In this document: positions 1 to 5,281 of the stretch, piece by piece
Position numbering within the stretch: position 1 is the first letter of the stretch
Layout of the letters: each line of letters begins with the position of its first letter
NCBI GenBank assembly: GCA_946886185.1
Contig: CAMPIC010000112.1
Span: 1 to 7,822 of the forward strand
DNA from: an uncultured bacterium
GTDB lineage: Bacteria > Eisenbacteria > RBG-16-71-46 > CAIMUX01
Direction: 5' to 3'
Length of the DNA stretch: 7,822 nt
The notes under the pieces: model-generated
The model's database searches: none
The model's input: only the letters and a program-made list of their open reading frames with translations
Told to the model about the DNA's origin: nothing
Translations under genes and position numbers: made by a program

Positions 1-5
1 GTTCC

Positions 6-716
6 ATGGAGGATCGACAAAAGGTCATCGCGAGCTTCGCAAACGAAGCGGAGACCATCGCCGGCTCGAGCTTGCGTTCTCTTTTCATCTATGGAAGCAC
101 GGTCACCGGCGGCTTCGTCGAGAAGAAGTCGGACTACAACTTCGTGCTGGTGGCCGAGCCGATCGAGATCTCGCTCCTCGATCGTCTCGCGACGCGCGCT
201 CCCCATTGGCGCAAGCAGAGGATTCCGGTTCCGCTCATCGTGACGAGCCAGTTCATGGAGCGGGCGCGAGACACCTACCCGCTCGAGCTCCTCTCGATGC
301 TCTCCGGTTACGAGCTGCTCCGCGGGGCGGACGTCCTCCAGGGGACGAGCCTCTCCCAGGCCGATGTCCGGCATCAATGCGAACGAGAGCTCCGGGCCAT
401 GACTCTGCACCTGAGACAGGCCTACGTGGAGCTCGGCCACAGCTTCCCAGAGCTGAGAACGCTGCTCGGGCGCGCACAACCGGGAGTGCTCGCGGTCCTG
501 CGAGGGCTGCTTTTCTTGAACGAGGGGCCGTGGCGGTCCCATGGAGAGGAGCTCCGCGCCGCCTTGACCGACCGGCTGGAGATTTCGGCGACGCTGGTCT
601 CGCTCTTGTCACGGGTGCGTCACGACGTCACTCTCTCGAGCGGCAAAACCACCGAGCTGATCCGAGATCTCATTCCGGAGCTGGAGCGCTGGACCGTCCG
701 GATCGACCGGCACTGA
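6..716 (+). CDS. Nucleotidyltransferase-fold protein (MNT/KNTase-like), catalytic motif altered
   Basis: A 236-residue protein with the signature of the DNA polymerase beta-like nucleotidyltransferase superfamily. Residues 25-50 form a beta strand, the G30-S31 turn and a downstream strand carrying D43-Y-N45. In active family members this is GS...DxD, where the two Asp bind metal; here the second Asp is Asn. The rest is mostly helical, with a family-like stretch around DTYPLELL, and resembles the helical C-terminal half of predicted nucleotidyltransferases. Substrate is unknown. The first ATG lies 5 bp from the window edge, so its ribosome binding site is unseen and a further upstream start cannot be excluded, although about 29 residues before the GS turn is normal for the family. 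The stop is 30 bp before lemA, so the two are probably co-transcribed. It has no adjacent HEPN-type partner in the window, which argues against a MNT-HEPN toxin-antitoxin pair on the visible side. Confidence 0.72.
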   Translation: MEDRQKVIASFANEAETIAGSSLRSLFIYGSTVTGGFVEKKSDYNFVLVAEPIEISLLDRLATRAPHWRKQRIPVPLIVTSQFMERARDTYPLELLSMLSGYELLRGADVLQGTSLSQADVRHQCERELRAMTLHLRQAYVELGHSFPELRTLLGRAQPGVLAVLRGLLFLNEGPWRSHGEELRAALTDRLEISATLVSLLSRVRHDVTLSSGKTTELIRDLIPELERWTVRIDRH

Positions 717-746
717 CGCCATACGCGAACGACAGAGGAGGAAGGC

Positions 747-1334
747 ATGCGCAAAGGGATCGTCGTTCTTGGAATTCTGGTCGTGCTCGTGCTCGCGCTC
801 GGAGGATGGGTGCGGGGGCAGTACAACGGATTGGTCACCGAGGACGAGGCCGTCAAGGCGGGGTGGGCGCAGGTCGAGAACCAGCTCCAGCGGCGCTACG
901 ACCTCATTCCGAACCTGGTGGAGACCGTGAAAGGATATGCCGCACACGAGCGGGAAACGCTGGAAGCAGTGACCGAAGCGCGCGCGCGCGTGGGGGGCGC
1001 CGGCACGGTGGACGAGAAGATCGAGGCGAACGAGCAGCTGAGCTCGGCTCTGTCACGGCTGCTCGTGGTGGTCGAGCGCTATCCCGATTTGAAGGCGAAT
1101 CAGAACTTCATCCGCCTGCAGGACGAGCTGGCCGGAACCGAGAACCGCATCTCGGTGGAGCGCCGCAATTACAACACACTGGTGCAGAGCTACAACACGC
1201 GCGTGCGGAGCTTCCCGACCAATATCTTTGCCGGGATGTTCGGCTTCGAGCGTGCCACGATCTACGAAAGCGCCCCCGAGGCGCAGACCGCTCCGCGAGT
1301 GGATTTCCAGACGGGCGGCGAGGGCGGAGGATGA
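747..1334 (+). CDS. lemA: LemA family membrane-anchored protein
   Basis: A 195-residue LemA family protein. Residues 5-22 form one N-terminal transmembrane helix, and the rest is a coiled, helical domain expected on the outer face of the cytoplasmic membrane. Family hallmarks are the W40-to-E68 block (WAQVENQLQRRYDLIPNLVE and following) and the block around residues 110-143 (ERYPDLKANQNF, then ENRISVERRNYN). The C-terminus after the FPTNIFAGMFGF segment is short and glycine-rich, normal for the family. The start is supported by AGGAGG at 736-741, 5 nt before the ATG. LemA proteins have no settled biochemical role; they are often encoded beside a TPM-domain (YgcG-type) protein. That partner is not downstream here: the next gene is convergent. 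The upstream nucleotidyltransferase-like gene is close enough to share its transcript. Confidence 0.95.
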   Translation: MRKGIVVLGILVVLVLALGGWVRGQYNGLVTEDEAVKAGWAQVENQLQRRYDLIPNLVETVKGYAAHERETLEAVTEARARVGGAGTVDEKIEANEQLSSALSRLLVVVERYPDLKANQNFIRLQDELAGTENRISVERRNYNTLVQSYNTRVRSFPTNIFAGMFGFERATIYESAPEAQTAPRVDFQTGGEGGG

Positions 1335-1441
1335 TCTGCCCGGTGGGATAGGCGAACGCCCATTGTGTCGGAACCGCAGCTAAGCGAGACCACAGCCGGA
1401 GACGCCTGTGAGACGAGATCCGGGTTTCCTGAGAAAGAAGC

Positions 1442-1891
1442 TCAGCTCGTGAACACGAGCAAGTGATAGCCGAGGAGCAATCCGAAGATCACGAAGAGGA
1501 CTCGGATCGACCTGCGCACGTAGGGAAAGTGCTGGTGGATTCCCAGGAAGAGGAGTCCGAGCCCCGCCATCCCGAGCTTGACCGACAGGAACAGAGCGTC
1601 GTTCCGCTTCAGGAGCATGGCCATGAACGGGTTGAGCTCGTTCGCGCCCCGGCTCAAGTGGATCAGGGTGAACACGGCGTCGAGCACGTGGAAAAGGAAG
1701 ACCGCCGCGAGCAGGACGGCGAGCCGGGGATCGATCCGGTCCACATAGCCGACTCCTCCATCTTCGGAGCGCCGGGGAAGGTAGCGCCGGCGGCCGCGGA
1801 AGATGTAGCGGCTGACCATGGGAGTGGGCCGCCTCCGTCGATCAGTGACGTCTCGGAGCTCGTAGTACATCTCAGTTTCTGAGCATACCAT
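1442..1891 (-). CDS. Small DUF5658-type membrane protein
   Basis: A 149-residue protein with an Arg-rich hydrophilic N-terminus (RRRR at 18-21, RGRRR at 32-36) followed by three predicted membrane helices at about 57-77, 98-117 and 128-147. The helix 1 end and following loop carry D71...T75 and the ANELNPFM segment (83-90), the pattern I associate with DUF5658; function unknown. The basic tail should stay in the cytoplasm by the positive-inside rule. Two starts are possible: ATG at 1891 (used here) and ATG at 1870 (residue 8). Neither has a clear Shine-Dalgarno. Short inverted repeats sit at both candidate starts, and a larger dyad lies upstream, so expression may be controlled. The last codons and stop overlap a perfect 7-bp hairpin that may terminate transcription. 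The gene converges with lemA and is separated from the SOD gene by 143 bp with its own promoter-like region. Confidence 0.85.
   Translation of the reverse strand: MVCSETEMYYELRDVTDRRRRPTPMVSRYIFRGRRRYLPRRSEDGGVGYVDRIDPRLAVLLAAVFLFHVLDAVFTLIHLSRGANELNPFMAMLLKRNDALFLSVKLGMAGLGLLFLGIHQHFPYVRRSIRVLFVIFGLLLGYHLLVFTS
1445..1460 (-). terminator. Hairpin overlapping the DUF5658 stop codon
   Basis: GCTCGTG (1445-1451) and CACGAGC (1454-1460) are perfectly complementary with only AA between, or a 6-bp stem with a 4-nt loop. On the minus strand the stem covers the last codons and abuts the TGA, followed by a pyrimidine run (CTTCTTTCTC). This could be a compact intrinsic terminator, though the T-run is interrupted. 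Confidence 0.4.
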
Positions 1892-1904
1892 CCGCCATAG
1901 CGGA
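1891..1904 (-). promoter_or_regulatory. Hairpin at the DUF5658 start codon
   Basis: TCCGC (1891-1895) and GCGGA (1900-1904) pair around CATA. In the minus-strand mRNA the last paired base is the A of the start ATG, so the stem would cover the region where a Shine-Dalgarno should be. A second stem, CTCAG/CTGAG (1871-1883), directly precedes the alternative ATG at 1870. Confidence 0.3.
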
Positions 1905-1936
1905 ATCCGAGCACTAAAGTGTCTATGACCGCGTAT

Positions 1937-1960
1937 GGTGATAACACAAGTGTTGACACC
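1937..1960. promoter_or_regulatory. 24-bp operator-like dyad upstream of the DUF5658 gene
   Basis: Centred on AA at 1948-1949. AACAC (1943-1947) pairs with GTGTT (1950-1954), two mismatched positions follow, then GGTG (1937-1940) pairs with CACC (1957-1960): 9 of 11 arm positions are symmetric. On the minus strand it overlaps TTGTGT, a weak -35 spaced 17-18 nt from TAGACA near 1920-1925. On the plus strand it contains TTGACA (1953-1958), a perfect -35 but with no good -10. It has the size and symmetry of a repressor site; the regulator is unknown. Confidence 0.4.
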
Positions 1961-1978
1961 GTTAATCCATCAGAACTT

Positions 1979-1992
1979 AAGCGTTTACGCTT
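1979..1992. repeat. Inverted repeat in the SOD-DUF5658 spacer
   Basis: AAGCGT and ACGCTT flank TT, a perfect 6-bp dyad. It lies 42 bp beyond the SOD stop codon on the minus strand. No T-run follows in either direction, so it is more like a binding site than a terminator. Confidence 0.35.
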
Positions 1993-2034
1993 CTAACTGC
2001 GACGTAACGTGTAGGGAGTCTCGCGAAATCCAAG

Positions 2035-2763
2035 TCAGCCGTGGACGCGCTTGATCTGGAGGGCGAGGAAGTCCCAGTTCAGGACTTCGAAGAACTTGTC
2101 GACATAGTCGGCCCGGCGGTTCTGATACTGCAGGTAGTACGCGTGCTCCCAGACGTCGCAGACCAACAGCGGCACGGCTCCCTGGAACACGATCTGATGG
2201 TGGCTTTCCGCCGCCGTTACGAGGAGTCGGCTCCCGAGTGGTTCCCAGGCGAGGATGCCCCAGCCGTTGCCCTCCACTCCTTTCGTCGCGGCTGCGAAGT
2301 GTCCACGGAACGCATCGATGCTGCCGAAGCTCCCCTCGAGGTGCTCTTTGACGGAGCCAGTCGGCTCGCCGCCTCCGTGCGGACTCATGGAGCTCCAGTA
2401 GATCGAGTGCAGGACATGGCCACTGCCGTGGAACGCGAGGTCGCGGGAGAGCGACTGGATCGCGCTGAAGTCCCCTCGGAGTCTGGCCCCTTCCATCGCC
2501 TCGAGCGTGTTCATCAGCCCTTGGACATATCCCGCGTGGTGCTTGTCGTGGTGGATCTCCAGGATCTCCGCACTGAGGAATCCCTGGAGCGCATTCGTGT
2601 CATACGGGAGCGGAGGGAGGACGTAGCTCTGCACTCCGTGGCCCAGCGCCGGATCGAGTGCGACGCTCGCCGAGGCCATTCCGGCCGCCGCGATCCCGAG
2701 AACGCGAAAGAGCTCGCGTCGGCTCATGTCAGAGGCGCGCGATGGAGTGAGGCGAGCTTTCAT
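2035..2763 (-). CDS. Exported Fe/Mn-family superoxide dismutase (Tat-like signal)
   Basis: A 242-residue iron/manganese-family superoxide dismutase, converting superoxide to oxygen and hydrogen peroxide. The four metal ligands are visible: H71 (in EIHHDKHH), H119 (in GHVLHSIYW), D203 and H207 (in DVWEHAYYL); Y79 corresponds to the gateway Tyr. The NRRADYVDKFF and NWD blocks near the end are also diagnostic. Residues 14-20 read SRRELFR, a twin-arginine-like motif, followed by a small/hydrophobic segment (21-39), so the enzyme is probably exported folded through Tat to the periplasm. The residue at the Mn/Fe-tuning position of E. coli SodA (Gln146) aligns to His188, as in mycobacterial-type enzymes; the other tuning position is Gly115. 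Metal choice cannot be called from this. ATG 2763 is chosen over ATG 2727 because only 2763 has an SD (GGAGG, 9 nt upstream). It lies 31 bp after the SDR gene, probably in one operon. Confidence 0.93.
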   Translation of the reverse strand: MKARLTPSRASDMSRRELFRVLGIAAAGMASASVALDPALGHGVQSYVLPPLPYDTNALQGFLSAEILEIHHDKHHAGYVQGLMNTLEAMEGARLRGDFSAIQSLSRDLAFHGSGHVLHSIYWSSMSPHGGGEPTGSVKEHLEGSFGSIDAFRGHFAAATKGVEGNGWGILAWEPLGSRLLVTAAESHHQIVFQGAVPLLVCDVWEHAYYLQYQNRRADYVDKFFEVLNWDFLALQIKRVHG

Positions 2764-2772
2764 GGAACGAAT

Positions 2773-2777
2773 CCTCC
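2773..2777 (-). promoter_or_regulatory. Shine-Dalgarno deciding the SOD start
   Basis: On the minus strand these bases read GGAGG, 9 nt before the ATG at 2763. The alternative in-frame ATG at 2727, directly before SRRELF, has no purine-rich sequence upstream. The site therefore supports the longer form with 12 residues ahead of the Met-Ser-Arg-Arg motif. Confidence 0.6.
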
Positions 2778-2794
2778 GAGGGATCACCCGCCGT

Positions 2795-3580
2795 CTACTG
2801 CGAGGCGGGATTCGTGCGATGGACTGCAGTCGCGGAGGCCTGATCCGTGGACAGCAGCACCACTTCGGCCACCGATACATGAGGGGGCCGGGTCGCGCAG
2901 AACAGCACGACTTCGGCCACATCGGCAGGGGTCAACGGCCGGGTGCCGCGATAGACGGCGTCGGCCCGCTCTTCATCTCCATGGAATCGCACCTTGCTGA
3001 ACTCGGTCTGGACCAGGCCGGGATCGACGGTGGAAACGCGGATCGGCGTGCCGAGCAGATCCACCCGCAGCGCCTGGGTGAGCGCGCGAACCGCCCACTT
3101 CGTGGCGCAGTAGACGCCGCCCCCCCGGTACACTTCGCGTCCCGCGATCGACCCGATGTTCACGATGTGGCCGGATTGCCGCTCGATCATCCCGGGAAGC
3201 AGGCTCCGAGTGATGTACAGAAGTCCTTTGACATTGGTGTCGATCATCTCTTCCCAATCATCGATCTCCCCGTCGGAGAGAGGAGCGAGTCCGCGGGAAA
3301 GACCGGCGTTGTTGATGAGGATGTCGACGGCGCTCCATCGTTCCGGCAGCGACGCGACGCTCGACGCCACCGCCTGCCGATCCCGTACGTCCAGCTGGAG
3401 GCAGCGCGCCTCCGATCCGTGCTCTCGCGAGCACTCGGCGGCGAGCTCCTCGAGCCGTTCGAGCCTTCGCGCGATCAGAAGGAGCCGGGCGCCCTCGCGG
3501 GCGGAGATGCGCGCGCACTCTCGTCCGATTCCGCTGCTCGCGCCGGTGACGAGGACGAGCCGATCTTCCAGGGAACGCAT
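2795..3580 (-). CDS. Short-chain dehydrogenase/reductase, YdfG-like (probably NADP-dependent)
   Basis: A 261-residue classical SDR. Visible motifs: cofactor-binding TGASSGIG (12-19), D64 after the third strand, NNAG (90-93), N116, catalytic S144, Y157 and K161 (YCATK), and the PG motif at 187-188. Arg38-Arg39 after the second beta strand favours NADP over NAD. The insert around DPGLVQTEFSKVRF and the C-terminal STDQASATAV segment match the YdfG subgroup, whose characterised members oxidise L-serine, L-allo-threonine or 3-hydroxy acids; the substrate here is unproven. There is no Shine-Dalgarno before ATG 3580, but TAGAAT preceded by TGC ends 7 nt upstream, suggesting a leaderless transcript. 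The YihY gene ends 62 bp upstream and the SOD gene starts 31 bp downstream on the same strand; SDR and SOD likely share a message. Confidence 0.95.
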   Translation of the reverse strand: MRSLEDRLVLVTGASSGIGRECARISAREGARLLLIARRLERLEELAAECSREHGSEARCLQLDVRDRQAVASSVASLPERWSAVDILINNAGLSRGLAPLSDGEIDDWEEMIDTNVKGLLYITRSLLPGMIERQSGHIVNIGSIAGREVYRGGGVYCATKWAVRALTQALRVDLLGTPIRVSTVDPGLVQTEFSKVRFHGDEERADAVYRGTRPLTPADVAEVVLFCATRPPHVSVAEVVLLSTDQASATAVHRTNPASQ

Positions 3581-3587
3581 GCGCGCG

Positions 3588-3596
3588 ATTCTAGCA
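3588..3596 (-). promoter_or_regulatory. Extended -10 promoter element for the SDR-SOD unit
   Basis: The minus strand reads TGC-TAGAAT, an extended -10 (TGn plus 5/6 match to TATAAT), ending 7 nt before the SDR start codon. Transcription would begin at or next to the ATG, giving a leaderless mRNA. No good -35 hexamer is seen 16-18 nt upstream; extended -10 promoters can do without one. Confidence 0.5.
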
Positions 3597-3597
3597 T

Positions 3598-3611
3598 GCA
3601 GCGGGCGCTGC
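3598..3611. repeat. Inverted repeat just upstream of the SDR -10 element
   Basis: A perfect dyad on the plus strand: GCAGCG, GG centre, CGCTGC. It sits in the spacer/-35 region of the proposed SDR promoter, where a repressor or activator could bind. It could equally be chance in GC-rich DNA. Confidence 0.3.
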
Positions 3612-3642
3612 CGGTGGAGCGGCCCGGCGGGACCAGCCGCGG

Positions 3643-5073
3643 TTACGAACCGGAGCGATCGAACGTGGTGCGCAATTCTCGATCATCAAGCCCAGCAAGT
3701 TGGCTCTGGACGACCTGGGAGGGTTGGAGACCACGAGCCTGGCAGTCCTCCATCGTGACGCCGTCCCAGGAGCGCCGGAGATCCTCGTCTAGCCTGGCCA
3801 TCAGCTCGTCGACGCGAGCCAATCCCTCGCGCGCGGTTCCGTGGGGCGCATGCCCGGCGGTGAGGATGCAGGCGATTACTTGATAGACGGTGATCCGGCA
3901 GGGCGCCCTTGCGGGAGCGATTCCGCGCTCGCCGTCGGAGACCACGACATGGAGGATGCCCCCCTCCGTCAAGGTCTCCGCGACGTTGCGCACGAGACGC
4001 AGCGGCAGGCGCATTCGATGGGAAATCTCGACCAGCTCTGGGGCAGGCGCTTCGTGGAGGTAGCTGCGACACGCTTCGATGGCAAGCTGCAAAGCCACGC
4101 GGATGCGTTCGCGTTGGCTTACCAATCCCGCCATCTCCTCTTCGCGGAAGTCATCCACGGCATCCTGGGCGAACGTGAGCTGCGCGCCGAAGAGAGTCAC
4201 CAACCAGGTTACATAAACCCATAAAAGGAACAATGGGATCGCCGCGAGCGATCCGTAGATCGTGGTGTACATGGTCGCGCTGCGCAGATACGCGGCGTAG
4301 CCCATCTTGGAAAGCTCCCAGAGCAACGCCGCAGTCATGCCCGCGGGGAGAGCCGCCCGCAGCCGGACTTTCACGTTCGGCATGACCATGTAGAGCACCG
4401 TGAAGGCGATCCCGGTGAGCACGAGCGGCAGGAGGCGGAAGAGCAGGCCCACGAACCACACCCCACCGGGTATCGACTCCGCGACCCGGTCGATGAGGAC
4501 GGACGATTCCAGGCTGGCCGTCATCGACAGAGACAGCCCGATGAGCAGGGGAGAGATCACGATCAAGGTGGTGTAGGTGGAGATGCGCTGGAAGATGGAG
4601 CGTCCCTTGGTCAGTCCCCAGATGTCGTTGAACGCGCCTTCGATGGAAGAGAGGAGCCCGAGCACGCCGCCGGTCAGGAAGAGCACGGTGAGTCCGCTGA
4701 ACGCTCCGCCTCGCAGCGATGCGAAGATGCCGTCGAGCCAGTCCTGCACCTGGGCCTGCTGGCCGGGCATGATGTTCTCGTAGACCAGCTGCTCCAGCCG
4801 CGTCTCGAGTCCCGCGAGGCCGCCGAAGTTGTGGAAGATGGAGAAGCCGACGATGAGCAGCGGGACCAGCGCGATCAGAGTCGAATAGGTCATCGCCGAG
4901 GCGCGGAGGGAAAGGCCTCCCCTGGCCGTCCCGCGGAGCACGATGAGGGCGACGCGCAGCTCGCGGATGAGGAACGTCTCGACCGTGGAGCGGCCCGACA
5001 GATCGTGCTCCCAGATTTGAAGATCGAGGAACCGCCTGGCGCGGCGAACGAGTGTCCGGATGCGGGCGATCAC
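3643..5073 (-). CDS. YihY/BrkB (UPF0761) family membrane protein with extra C-terminal domain
   Basis: A 476-residue inner-membrane protein of the YihY/virulence factor BrkB family (once misnamed ribonuclease BN). About six membrane segments: 59-80 (with family motif RASAMTYSTLIALVPLL), 127-144, 165-186, 205-231, 237-258 and 272-300. The FNDIWG segment (148-153) and the AALLWELSKMGYAAYL block are also typical. Family members have no agreed molecular function. Beyond the membrane core lies a cytoplasmic extension of about 170 residues; residues 322-395 look like a winged helix (ELVEISHRMRLPLRLVRNVA, then TEGGILHVV), followed by a helical tail. The start is GTG 5073: an in-frame TGA two codons upstream blocks any extension. 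It has no Shine-Dalgarno, and TATGGT ends 6 nt before the GTG. It is divergent from the PP2C gene and precedes the SDR gene by 62 bp. Confidence 0.92.
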   Translation of the reverse strand: MIARIRTLVRRARRFLDLQIWEHDLSGRSTVETFLIRELRVALIVLRGTARGGLSLRASAMTYSTLIALVPLLIVGFSIFHNFGGLAGLETRLEQLVYENIMPGQQAQVQDWLDGIFASLRGGAFSGLTVLFLTGGVLGLLSSIEGAFNDIWGLTKGRSIFQRISTYTTLIVISPLLIGLSLSMTASLESSVLIDRVAESIPGGVWFVGLLFRLLPLVLTGIAFTVLYMVMPNVKVRLRAALPAGMTAALLWELSKMGYAAYLRSATMYTTIYGSLAAIPLFLLWVYVTWLVTLFGAQLTFAQDAVDDFREEEMAGLVSQRERIRVALQLAIEACRSYLHEAPAPELVEISHRMRLPLRLVRNVAETLTEGGILHVVVSDGERGIAPARAPCRITVYQVIACILTAGHAPHGTAREGLARVDELMARLDEDLRRSWDGVTMEDCQARGLQPSQVVQSQLAGLDDRELRTTFDRSGS

Positions 5074-5079
5074 GGATCA

Positions 5080-5085
5080 ACCATA
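5080..5085 (-). promoter_or_regulatory. Possible -10 element for the YihY gene
   Basis: The minus strand reads TATGGT (4/6 to TATAAT), 6 nt before the GTG start. Its position would put transcription at the start codon, as proposed for the neighbouring SDR gene. The -35 region 17 nt upstream (TTTCGC) is poor. Confidence 0.3.
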
Positions 5086-5219
5086 GGACGCGAGGCTCGG
5101 CCGCGAAAGTGGCGTTGCGCTGCCTGGTCATGGGCGCGATACAACGGCGCCAGCGGTCGAGCGGCCGGTGGACGATATCCACCTGCGTCGCAGATCCGGC
5201 AGAGTTAGGGAGGACGTGC

Positions 5220-5225
5220 TAGTCT
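5220..5225 (+). promoter_or_regulatory. Possible extended -10 element for the PP2C gene
   Basis: TAGTCT preceded by TGC (5217-5219) resembles the extended -10 of the SDR gene. It would give a leader of about 50 nt before the ATG at 5282. No clear -35 is visible. The rest of the 5074-5281 divergent spacer shows no gene. Confidence 0.3.
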
Positions 5226-5270
5226 GGCCCGGGTTCCGACTCAGGATCGAGCCGGAACGAGCTTTATCCC

Positions 5271-5277
5271 GGGGTGA
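5271..5277 (+). promoter_or_regulatory. Shine-Dalgarno-like site supporting the PP2C start at 5282
   Basis: GGGGTGA, 4 nt before ATG 5282, can pair with the GGTGA part of the anti-SD complement. A competing site, GGAGG at 5299-5303, stands 5 nt before an in-frame ATG at 5309, so a product nine residues shorter is also possible. Confidence 0.45.
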
Positions 5278-5281
5278 CCTC

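Noticed and set aside
206..1351. Long plus-strand open frame spanning the NTase and lemA genes in another frame
   Set aside because: Its translation is Arg/Ala/Gly-rich low-complexity typical of shadow frames in GC-rich DNA, and it overlaps two genes with clear family motifs.
1344..1362. GGCG-AA-CGCC stem after lemA as a terminator
   Set aside because: A four-bp stem with a 2-nt loop and no T-run is not credible as a terminator; it is kept only as part of the AA-centre observation.
1463..1882. Plus-strand open frame opposite the DUF5658 gene
   Set aside because: Its Glu/His/Asp-rich product has no family features; the minus strand encodes membrane helices and a recognisable motif.
2764..2794. 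Possible short hairpin sequestering the SOD Shine-Dalgarno
   Set aside because: Only about four base pairs can form, with a mismatch next to the loop; too weak to claim control.
2764..2922. N-terminal extension of the SOD frame to 2922
   Set aside because: The extra residues are Cys/Arg/Pro-rich, overlap the SDR coding end and lie upstream of a good SD-ATG at 2763.
2041..3000. Plus-strand open frame opposite the SOD gene
   Set aside because: The minus strand carries all SOD metal ligands. The plus frame is the complement of that gene.
2726..3883. 385-codon plus-strand open frame across SOD, SDR and YihY ends
   Set aside because: It crosses three genes that have complete motifs on the other strand; no domain is visible.
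4151..5182. Minus-strand open frame inside the YihY gene in a different frame
   Set aside because: It has Arg/His/Pro-rich composition and no membrane helices, whereas the accepted frame shows the YihY family motifs.
5168..5281. Upstream GTG extension of the PP2C gene
   Set aside because: It has no ribosome site, would cover the proposed promoter, and its residues do not resemble the start of a PP2C domain.
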